The notes beneath the pieces are model-generated. The model had not been told where the DNA came from. It saw only the letters and a program-made list of their open reading frames with translations, and searched no databases. This document shows positions 1 through 5,563 of a DNA stretch of 5,993 bases, one piece after another (the first letter of the stretch is position 1; each line of letters starts with the position of its first letter). The stretch comes from Clostridiales bacterium (lineage in GTDB: Bacteria; Bacillota; Clostridia; Lachnospirales; Lachnospiraceae). A program made the translations under genes and the position numbers. The stretch is from the NCBI GenBank assembly GCA_021203115.1, contig JAJQBV010000170.1, forward strand, positions 1-5,993. Reading direction: 5' to 3'.

Positions 1-20
1 TGGTGTTTAAATAGGTTTTA

Positions 21-48
21 TATATTTATGTGCAAGCATATATATAAT
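21..48 (+). promoter_or_regulatory. Probable promoter -10 and overlapping inverted repeat upstream of the MarR-type gene
   Basis: A perfect TATAAT lies at 43-48, 35 bases before the start codon of the regulator, so it is a good sigma-A -10 candidate. No good -35 is visible at 16-18 bp spacing; that region is only AT-rich. An imperfect inverted repeat has arms at 21-30 and 37-46 (9 of 10 positions pair) around a 6-base centre, and its right arm overlaps the -10. MarR proteins commonly bind such palindromes over their own promoter, so autorepression is a reasonable inference. The AT richness means the repeat could be chance. Confidence 0.45.
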
Positions 49-83
49 ACTAAATAATAATTTAAAGAAGGAGGACGACCGCG

Positions 84-560
84 ATGGCAGATACTTTGAA
101 AAAAGAAGAACTGATGGTTCTGGCGAACCGGATGATCCGTCTGAGATATTCCATTGACTCTAATCACATGGAAAAAGTTTTCCGCGATATATCGATTGCG
201 GACTATGTGGTTTTGTTGAGGCTTTCCCGAAAGATGGGCATTCACGAGCCGGAGGCGAAGGTTTATTTGAGCGACATCAGCAAGGAGCTGGAGATCCCGA
301 TCAACCGGGTTTCCCAGATGGTACAGAATCTGCAGAACAAGGGATATGTGTACTGGGAGCACGACGCACAGGGTACATATATCTACCTGTCGGAGATCGG
401 CAGTGAGGCGATGGAAAAGCAACAGACAATCCTCAGCAAATTTATCAGGAACGTGATTGACCGGATGGGCTGGGAGGAGTTCGTTCATGTTCTGGATGAG
501 ATGAATGAGTTGGAGCTGATCATAGAGGCGGAGGCAGATAACCTGTCGGATGGCGAGTAA
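84..560 (+). CDS. MarR-family winged-helix transcriptional regulator
   Basis: A 158-residue protein with the size and layout of MarR-family dimeric repressors: N-terminal helices (about 5-55), a winged helix-turn-helix (about 60-103) and C-terminal dimerisation helices (about 104-155). The recognition region reads YLSDISKELEIPINRVSQMV (61-80), and the wing is DAQGTYIYLSEIG (94-106), close to the usual D-x-R/G-x-x-x-x-L-T/S-x-x-G pattern. The start is well supported: AAGGAGG at 68-74 sits 9 bases before the ATG. The C-terminus is acidic (EAEADNLSDGE). There is no membrane segment and no redox Cys pair, so the ligand cannot be guessed. It converges with pncB, so pncB is not an obvious target; the regulon may lie upstream of the window or be its own promoter. 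The family call is firm, the function is unknown. Confidence 0.85.
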   Translation: MADTLKKEELMVLANRMIRLRYSIDSNHMEKVFRDISIADYVVLLRLSRKMGIHEPEAKVYLSDISKELEIPINRVSQMVQNLQNKGYVYWEHDAQGTYIYLSEIGSEAMEKQQTILSKFIRNVIDRMGWEEFVHVLDEMNELELIIEAEADNLSDGE

Positions 561-568
561 AGATCAGA

Positions 569-592
569 CAGGGAATCCCTCCGGATTCCCTG
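569..592. terminator. Perfect stem-loop between convergent marR-type gene and pncB, possible bidirectional terminator
   Basis: The arms CAGGGAATCC (569-578) and GGATTCCCTG (583-592) are exact reverse complements around a 4-base loop, giving a 10-bp GC-containing hairpin. It starts 8 bases after the stop of the regulator and lies about 30 bases beyond the pncB stop on the other strand, which is where a shared terminator would be expected. Neither side has a clear T tract (the plus-strand flank is CCCCGTAATATTC), so it is not a canonical intrinsic terminator. It may instead be a weak terminator or a 3'-end stabilising hairpin. Confidence 0.5.
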
Positions 593-623
593 CCCCGTAA
601 TATTCAGAATGATATTATACAGT

Positions 624-2090
624 CTACACAGTGCGGTACTTTGCCGCGCTCAGTTCGTTCAACACATTTTGCTTTAGTTCATAGAGCTTATCAGAGAGAT
701 CTACATATACCTTTGTAGGATTGACAAAACGCATATTTTCATCCCAGAGCGTATCCTTTTCGCGGCTGCAGATGGCCTGAATTTCCAATACGGTCGGGGA
801 GGTGTAAACACATTTTCCCTCGTCGAAAATCTGCTCCAGAAGTTTTCGCATGGTGTAGGTGCCGTCCTTGATCCGTGTGCGCTTCCATGTCTCGATCGGG
901 TCGAAGAGAACCATATCCTCCGACTCGTCGAAGACCTCATCCTCCAGACAGATCAGATCCGCGCGGATTTTGCCGGTCTCCTTGTCGTAAATCCGGTAGA
1001 TTTCCTTGTTTCCGGGGTTTGTGACTTTCTCTGTATTCTCGGAGAGCTTGATTTTCGGCTGGAAGACGCCATTTTTATCCTGAATTGCGGCGAGCTTGTA
1101 CACACCGCCGAAAGCAGGCCAGTCTCTGGAGGTGATCATGCTTGTGCCCACGCCCCATGAGGTAATCTGTGCGCCCTGGCTCTTTAAGGTCTCGATCAGA
1201 TACTCGTCCAGATCGTTGGAGGCGGAGATGACCGCATCGGGGAATCCCGCCGCATCCAGCATCTTGCGCGCCTTTTTGGACAGATAGGCCAGATCGCCGC
1301 TGTCCATGCGGATGCCGTAGTTTTTCAGCTCAATGCCGGAAAAGCGCATCTCCTGAAAAACGCGGATCGCGTTGGGAATGCCGGACTTTAAGGTGTCGTA
1401 GGTGTCAACCAGCAGGATGCAGGCGTTGGGATAGAGCTCGGCGTAGGCCTTAAACGCAGTGTATTCGTCCCCAAAGCTCATGATCCAGCTGTGGGCATGG
1501 GTGCCCTTGACAGGGAGGTTGAAGGTCTGGCCGGCGAGGACATTGGAGGTACCGTTGCAGCCGCCGATGACCGCTGCCCGCGCGCCGAGGATGCCGGAAT
1601 CCGGCCCCTGTGCACGGCGCAGGCCAAACTCCATCACGCCGTCGCCCTTTGCCGCGTAACAGACGCGCGCAGCCTTCGTAGCGATGAGGCTCTGGTGGTT
1701 GATAATATTTAAGATTGCCGTCTCAATCAGTTGGGCTTCCATGATCGGCGCGATGACCTTTACCAGTGGTTCTCTGGGGAAGACGACCGTTCCCTCCGGA
1801 ACGGCCCAGATACTTCCGGAGAAACGGAAGGTGCTTAAGTACTTCAGAAAGTCATCGTCAAAGATATGAAGGCTTTCCAGATAACGGATATCGTCCGTGG
1901 TAAACTGCAGGTTTTTGATGTATTCGATGACTTGCTCCAGACCGCAGGCGATGGCATAGCCGCCGCCGGAGGGGTTCTCGCGGTAAAACGCGTCGAAGAC
2001 GACGATGTCCCGGTTGCCGGTCTTGAAATATCCCTGCATCATCGTGATTTCATACAGGTCGGTCAGCAGTGTCAGATTTGATGATCTCAT
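624..2090 (-). CDS. pncB: Nicotinate phosphoribosyltransferase
   Basis: Makes nicotinate mononucleotide from nicotinate and PRPP, coupled to ATP hydrolysis: the entry step of the Preiss-Handler NAD salvage route, in the cytoplasm. From the start chosen here the protein has 488 residues, typical of the long Firmicute type. Family hallmarks are visible in order: NLTLLTDLYEITMMQGYF (5-22), the GGG turn in NPSGGGYAIACGLE (39-52), EFGLRRAQG (154-162), the GTHAHSW segment (196-202) whose His200 matches the autophosphorylated His of the family, VDTYDTLKSG (228-237), RMDSGDL (261-267) and SWGVGTSM. The open frame extends 25 codons further to an ATG at 2165, but that ATG overlaps the TATAAT of the probable promoter, and the extra residues are basic and unlike the family. 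The ATG at 2090 has AAAGGA 11 bases upstream (2102-2107). Appears monocistronic, with no broken motifs. Confidence 0.95.
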   Translation of the reverse strand: MRSSNLTLLTDLYEITMMQGYFKTGNRDIVVFDAFYRENPSGGGYAIACGLEQVIEYIKNLQFTTDDIRYLESLHIFDDDFLKYLSTFRFSGSIWAVPEGTVVFPREPLVKVIAPIMEAQLIETAILNIINHQSLIATKAARVCYAAKGDGVMEFGLRRAQGPDSGILGARAAVIGGCNGTSNVLAGQTFNLPVKGTHAHSWIMSFGDEYTAFKAYAELYPNACILLVDTYDTLKSGIPNAIRVFQEMRFSGIELKNYGIRMDSGDLAYLSKKARKMLDAAGFPDAVISASNDLDEYLIETLKSQGAQITSWGVGTSMITSRDWPAFGGVYKLAAIQDKNGVFQPKIKLSENTEKVTNPGNKEIYRIYDKETGKIRADLICLEDEVFDESEDMVLFDPIETWKRTRIKDGTYTMRKLLEQIFDEGKCVYTSPTVLEIQAICSREKDTLWDENMRFVNPTKVYVDLSDKLYELKQNVLNELSAAKYRTV

Positions 2091-2113
2091 GGTTTTCCCA
2101 GTCCTTTCTTTTG

Positions 2114-2147
2114 CCGTACGGCCGCATAGGAACTTTTCCCTGTACGG
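2114..2147 (-). promoter_or_regulatory. Possible structured 5' leader of pncB
   Basis: In the approximately 67-nt untranslated leader of pncB, CCGTAC and GTACGG (2142-2147 and 2114-2119 on the plus strand) can pair. They enclose a small inner hairpin formed by AGGAA and TTCCCT at 2128-2141, with a one-base bulge. The structure ends just before the ribosome binding site at 2102-2107, so it could affect translation, but it does not sequester that site as drawn. I do not recognise it as a known NAD riboswitch. The outer arm also lies within a self-complementary GCCGTACGGC (2113-2122), so other folds are possible. Confidence 0.25.
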
Positions 2148-2163
2148 TCTGTCGTTCGCGCAC

Positions 2164-2192
2164 ATTATACACTCTTTTTACATTCCGGTAAA
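2164..2192 (-). promoter_or_regulatory. Sigma-A type promoter for pncB
   Basis: On the minus strand, TTTACC (2187-2192) and a perfect TATAAT (2164-2169) are separated by exactly 17 bp. Transcription would start near 2157, giving a leader of about 67 nt before the pncB ATG at 2090. The -35 half overlaps a short inverted repeat, TTTAC (2177-2181) and GTAAA (2188-2192) around 6 bases, which could be an operator for an NAD-responsive repressor but is too short to assign. Confidence 0.6.
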
Positions 2193-2213
2193 GGAAAGTT
2201 TTTTCAAATTCCG

Positions 2214-2222
2214 CATAGAATA
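2214..2222 (+). promoter_or_regulatory. Sporulation sigma-like -10 element upstream of sleC
   Basis: CATAGAATA fits the sigma-K -10 consensus CATAnnnTA exactly and is one base off the sigma-E core CATACAAT. Spore cortex-lytic enzymes are made during sporulation, so such a promoter is expected. I see no matching -35 (AC for sigma-K, ATA-like for sigma-E) at the right spacing, and the element is short, so confidence is low. Transcription from it would start near 2229, leaving about 25 nt before a TTG start at 2255. Confidence 0.35.
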
Positions 2223-2240
2223 GAGCGATGAATGTTATTG

Positions 2241-2248
2241 AGAGAGGG
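2241..2248 (+). promoter_or_regulatory. Ribosome binding site that favours a TTG start for sleC
   Basis: AGAGAGGG lies 6 bases before an in-frame TTG at 2255-2257. The alternative ATG at 2228 is preceded only by ATAGAATAGAGCG, which has no good Shine-Dalgarno match. This decides the start used here for the downstream gene. Confidence 0.5.
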
Positions 2249-2254
2249 TATATT

Positions 2255-3550
2255 TTGCAGGATTATTTTTCCATATCGAGGCAGATGCCCCGGCCGTCGG
2301 GGGAACTGTCCGTGCAGCAGGAGAGCTCTGACCGGGGAACGCTGCGAATTGATGTGACCTCAACGATCGCTATTCAGCCGATTGAGGGAGCTGTGATACG
2401 GGTATACAACGGGACCGCGCTTGTGGAGGAGCTCCGCGCGAACAGCTCCGGGCAGAGTGAGGCGCTGACGCTGGCGGCGCCTCCGCCGGAATATTCCATG
2501 GAGCCGGGGCAGCCGCAGCCCTATGCTGCCTATACCGTCCGGGTCGAGGCGGAGGGCTACCGGCCGGTGGAGATCGAGGATGTGGAGGTTCTGCCGGATG
2601 AGCTCGCGATCCAGCCGGTGCAGATGCAGCCGCTGGAGACCTCCGACGGGGAAGGGGAGGATGTGATCGTTGTCCCGCCCAATACACTTTTGGGGGATTT
2701 CCCGCCGAAGATTGCGGAGGACGAGATCAAACCCGTGAATGAGAGCGGCGAGATCGTTTTGAGCCGGGTAGTCATTCCGGAGTATGTGGTCGTCCACGAC
2801 GGGGCGCCGTCGGATTCCACGGCGAAGGATTATTATGTCCGCTACCGGGATTACATTAAAAATGTCGCCTCCAGCGAGATCTATTCGACATGGCCGGACG
2901 CGGCGCTACGGGCCAATATTCTCGCAATCATGTCTTTCACGATGAACCGGGTGTACACGGAGTGGTACCGCAATAAGGGGTACGATTACACGGTCACATC
3001 GTCCACGGCTTACGATCAGAAATGGTCCTACGGACGGACGATTTTCTCCAATATCTCGCAGATTGTGGATGAGATGTTCAACAATTATCTTTCCCGCCCC
3101 AATGTAGTGCAGCCGATTCTGACGCAGTACTGCGACGGGAAGCAGGTGAGCTGTCCGGGGTGGCTGTCCCAGTGGGGGTCAAAATATCTGGCGGATCAGG
3201 GGTACCGCGCGATCGAGATCCTGCGCTATTATTACGGGAGCAGCCTCTATATCAATACATCGGAAGAAATTTCCGGCATCCCGGCTTCGTGGCCGGGGCA
3301 GAATCTGACGGTCGGATCCACCGGGACGAAGGTGCGCCAGATGCAGGAGCAGCTCGCGGTGATCTCCGCCTCCTACCCCGCAATCCCGACGATCACGGCC
3401 GACGGTGTTTACGGGGAGCGGACAAAGGCGGCTGTGGAAGCGTTCCAGCGAATTTTTGATCTGCCGGTCACGGGCATCGTGGATTTTCCGACATGGTATA
3501 AGATTTCGCAGATTTATGTCGGGGTATCGCGGATTGCGGAGCTGAACTGA
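2255..3550 (+). CDS. sleC: SleC-like spore cortex-lytic enzyme precursor (SpoIID-type catalytic domain plus peptidoglycan-binding domain)
   Basis: A 431-residue protein with the order and length of clostridial SleC, the zymogen that hydrolyses cortex peptidoglycan when spores germinate. Residues about 25-125 form a beta-rich, carboxypeptidase-regulatory-like prepeptide (PIEGAVIRVYNG, YTVRVEAEGYRPVEI). A Pro/Glu-rich linker follows, with VIVVPPNTLLGDFPPKI at 137-153. The catalytic part (about 175-340) begins near IPEYVVVHDG and contains DYIKNVASSEIYSTWP, like SpoIID lytic transglycosylases; Glu208 is the candidate catalytic residue. The C-terminus (about 350-420) is a PG_binding_1 domain with DGVYGERTKAAVEAFQ. 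There is no Sec signal peptide or membrane helix, consistent with deposition in the spore by the mother cell. In C. perfringens and C. difficile, Csp proteases activate the enzyme by removing the propeptide; no csp gene is in this window. The start could instead be the ATG at 2228, which adds nine residues. The family assignment is from remembered motifs and is strong; activation by Csp is inference. Confidence 0.85.
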   Translation: MQDYFSISRQMPRPSGELSVQQESSDRGTLRIDVTSTIAIQPIEGAVIRVYNGTALVEELRANSSGQSEALTLAAPPPEYSMEPGQPQPYAAYTVRVEAEGYRPVEIEDVEVLPDELAIQPVQMQPLETSDGEGEDVIVVPPNTLLGDFPPKIAEDEIKPVNESGEIVLSRVVIPEYVVVHDGAPSDSTAKDYYVRYRDYIKNVASSEIYSTWPDAALRANILAIMSFTMNRVYTEWYRNKGYDYTVTSSTAYDQKWSYGRTIFSNISQIVDEMFNNYLSRPNVVQPILTQYCDGKQVSCPGWLSQWGSKYLADQGYRAIEILRYYYGSSLYINTSEEISGIPASWPGQNLTVGSTGTKVRQMQEQLAVISASYPAIPTITADGVYGERTKAAVEAFQRIFDLPVTGIVDFPTWYKISQIYVGVSRIAELN

Positions 3551-3555
3551 AAGTA

Positions 3556-3584
3556 TTGATAAAAGAAATATTTTGTGATATTCT
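3556..3584 (+). promoter_or_regulatory. Extended -10 sigma-A promoter for glmS
   Basis: TTGATA (3556-3561, one mismatch to TTGACA) and TATTCT (3579-3584) are 17 bp apart, and TGA directly precedes the -10, giving an extended -10 TGn. The -35 begins 6 bases after the sleC stop. The start would be near 3591, leaving a leader of about 45 nt before the glmS ATG. That is too short for the glmS ribozyme, and I see no ribozyme core in the gap. Confidence 0.6.
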
Positions 3585-3635
3585 TTCTTTATTCATGGCA
3601 CCCAGATAAAGCCAATATCGAAAGGAAACCATAAA

Positions 3636-5501
3636 ATGTGCGGCATCGTAGGATATATAGGAGATAAACAGGCGGCACCGATCCTTCTGGACAGCTTGGA
3701 GAAGCTGGAGTACCGCGGATATGATTCGGCGGGGCTTGCCGTTCGGAACGGGGAGAGCCCGATTGAGATTGTCAAGGCAAAGGGTCGGCTGAAAAAGCTG
3801 TCGGAAAAGACGGATAACGGTCATGCTATCACCGGCTGCTGCGGCATCGGCCATACCCGGTGGGCGACGCACGGGGAGCCCTCCGAGACGAATGCCCACC
3901 CGCACAGCAGCGAGAAATCCATCGGGGAGGCTCCGTCTGTGGCGGGCGTCCACAACGGGATCATTGAGAACTTTCAGGAGCTGAAGGATAAGCTGACCCG
4001 CAAGGGATATTCCTTTTATTCCCAGACGGACACCGAGGTGGCGATCAAGCTGGTGGATTACTATTATAATAAGTATAAAGTGGGTCCAATCGACGCTTTA
4101 GCCAAGACGATGGTCCGTGTCTGCGGGTCGTATGCGCTGGCGGTCATGTTCCGCGATTATCCCGGAGAGATCTGGGTGGCGCGCAAAGACAGCCCGATGA
4201 TCCTCGGCGTGAAGGAGGGAGAGTCGTTTCTTGCGTCCGATGTTCCGGCGATCTTAAATTATGTGCGAAACGTTTACTATATCGGCAATCTGGAGATTGC
4301 CCGTCTGACTGCAGGCGATGTTCATTTTTACAACATCGACGGGGATGAGATCGCGAAGGATTCCGTGGAGATCAAGTGGGATGCGCAGGCCGCGGAAAAG
4401 GGCGGATATGAGCACTTCATGATGAAGGAGATCCACGAGCAGCCGAAGGCGGTGGAGGATACGATCCGGTCTGCGGTGAAGGACGCGGACGGGGAATTGA
4501 GCATTGATCTTCGCGATACGAGATTCACGGATGAGGAGATCCGGAATTGTTCACAGATTTATATGGTTGCCTGCGGCTCGGCGTGGCATGTGGCGATGGC
4601 GGCGCAGTATGTGTTTGAGGATCTGGCGCGGATTCCGGTGCGCGTGGATCTGGCCAGCGAGTTCCGCTACCGGAAGCCGCTGCTGGCCGCGGACGGTCTG
4701 GTGGTCGTCATTTCCCAGTCGGGGGAGACGGCGGATTCCCTCGCCGCACTCCGCGAGGCAAAGGAGCGCGGCGTGAAGACGCTCGCCATCGTCAACGTGG
4801 TGGGCTCATCGATTGCCCGCGAGGCGGATCATGTGTTTTATACGCTGGCGGGACCGGAGATCGCTGTCGCCACCACGAAGGCGTACAGCACGCAGCTCAT
4901 AGCATCCTATCTGCTGGCCATGTATTTCGGCCATGTCAGAGGGACGCTGGAGGATGCGATGTATGCGTCGATGCTGACAGAGCTTCTGACGCTGCCGGAC
5001 AAAATCAGCCAGATTCTCGCGGAGAAGGAGCGGCTGCAGTGGTTTGCGTCAAAGTTCTCCAACGCGCGGGATGTGTTCTTTATCGGCCGCGGGCTGGATT
5101 ACGCGATCAGTCTGGAGGGAAGCCTGAAAATGAAGGAGGTTTCCTATATCCACTCCGAGGCTTACGCGGCGGGTGAGCTAAAGCACGGAACCATCAGTCT
5201 GATCGAGGACGGGATCCTTGTGATCGGCGTGCTCACACAGGACGGTCTCTATGAGAAAACGGTCAGCAATATGGTAGAGTGCAAGGCCAGAGGCGCGTAT
5301 CTCATGGGACTGACCAGCTACGGTCACTATGTCATCGAGGATACGGCGGATTTTACCGTCTATATTCCCCGAACCGACGCGCATTTCGAGGCCAGCCTCG
5401 CGGTGATTCCGCTGCAGCTTCTGGGATACTATACCAGCGTGGCGCGCGGGCTGGATGTCGATAAGCCGCGGAATCTCGCAAAAAGCGTGACGGTAGAGTA
5501 A
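3636..5501 (+). CDS. glmS: Glutamine--fructose-6-phosphate aminotransferase (isomerizing)
   Basis: Converts fructose-6-phosphate and glutamine to glucosamine-6-phosphate and glutamate, the first committed step to UDP-GlcNAc for peptidoglycan. At 621 residues it is slightly longer than the usual 600-610. The N-terminal glutaminase domain (1-about 240) starts MCGIVGYIG, where Cys2 becomes the nucleophile after Met removal; HTRWATHG (73-80), HNGIIEN (106-112) and TDTE (131-134) are intact. Two SIS domains (about 300-430 and 470-600) carry ACGSAWH (312-318), ISQSGETADS (359-368), GPEIAVATTKAYSTQ (406-420), LKMKEVSYIHSEAYAAGELK (497-516) and the C-terminal PRNLAKSVTVE. Residues matching E. coli Lys485, Glu488, His504 and Lys603 are present as Lys498, Glu501, His517 and Lys616. 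The sugar-phosphate loop has CGSA where many relatives have CGT, a mild change. AAAGGA at 3621-3626 lies 9 bases before the ATG. It probably reads through into the downstream ATPase gene. Confidence 0.98.
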   Translation: MCGIVGYIGDKQAAPILLDSLEKLEYRGYDSAGLAVRNGESPIEIVKAKGRLKKLSEKTDNGHAITGCCGIGHTRWATHGEPSETNAHPHSSEKSIGEAPSVAGVHNGIIENFQELKDKLTRKGYSFYSQTDTEVAIKLVDYYYNKYKVGPIDALAKTMVRVCGSYALAVMFRDYPGEIWVARKDSPMILGVKEGESFLASDVPAILNYVRNVYYIGNLEIARLTAGDVHFYNIDGDEIAKDSVEIKWDAQAAEKGGYEHFMMKEIHEQPKAVEDTIRSAVKDADGELSIDLRDTRFTDEEIRNCSQIYMVACGSAWHVAMAAQYVFEDLARIPVRVDLASEFRYRKPLLAADGLVVVISQSGETADSLAALREAKERGVKTLAIVNVVGSSIAREADHVFYTLAGPEIAVATTKAYSTQLIASYLLAMYFGHVRGTLEDAMYASMLTELLTLPDKISQILAEKERLQWFASKFSNARDVFFIGRGLDYAISLEGSLKMKEVSYIHSEAYAAGELKHGTISLIEDGILVIGVLTQDGLYEKTVSNMVECKARGAYLMGLTSYGHYVIEDTADFTVYIPRTDAHFEASLAVIPLQLLGYYTSVARGLDVDKPRNLAKSVTVE

Positions 5502-5563
5502 AACAGGAATCGTCATTTTAGTGTGGTGAATTTAGAAAAGATAAAATACAGGAGGTATATGAT

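Noticed and set aside
18..488. 156-codon open frame on the minus strand opposite the MarR-type gene
   Set aside because: It is antisense to a well-supported gene with a good ribosome binding site, and its product is rich in His, Gln and Arg with no recognisable domain.
2360..2820. Several minus-strand open frames opposite the 5' half of sleC
   Set aside because: They arise from the GC-rich coding sequence of sleC. The products are low-complexity (Pro, Ala, Arg, Ser) and no family is recognisable.
3561..3590. AT-only hairpin (AAAGAA, TAT / ATATTCTTT) followed by T-rich sequence as a sleC terminator
   Set aside because: The stem has a bulge and almost no GC pairs, so it would be weak, and it overlaps a better-supported extended -10 promoter for glmS.
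3468..3953. 161-codon minus-strand frame spanning the sleC-glmS gap
   Set aside because: It overlaps the sleC end and the highly conserved glmS N-terminus antisense, and shows no domain features.
3945..3971. Possible novelty in GlmS: CGSA instead of CGT in the sugar-binding loop, and greater length
   Set aside because: The Ser for Thr change is conservative, all the catalytic residues I could align to E. coli are present, and a length of 621 is within the family range. It is an ordinary GlmS.
5517..5547. Possible promoter (TTTAGT ... TAAAAT) for the Mrp-like gene
   Set aside because: The spacing is 19 bp with a poor -35, and transcription would start within the ribosome binding site at 5550-5556, which would spoil translation.
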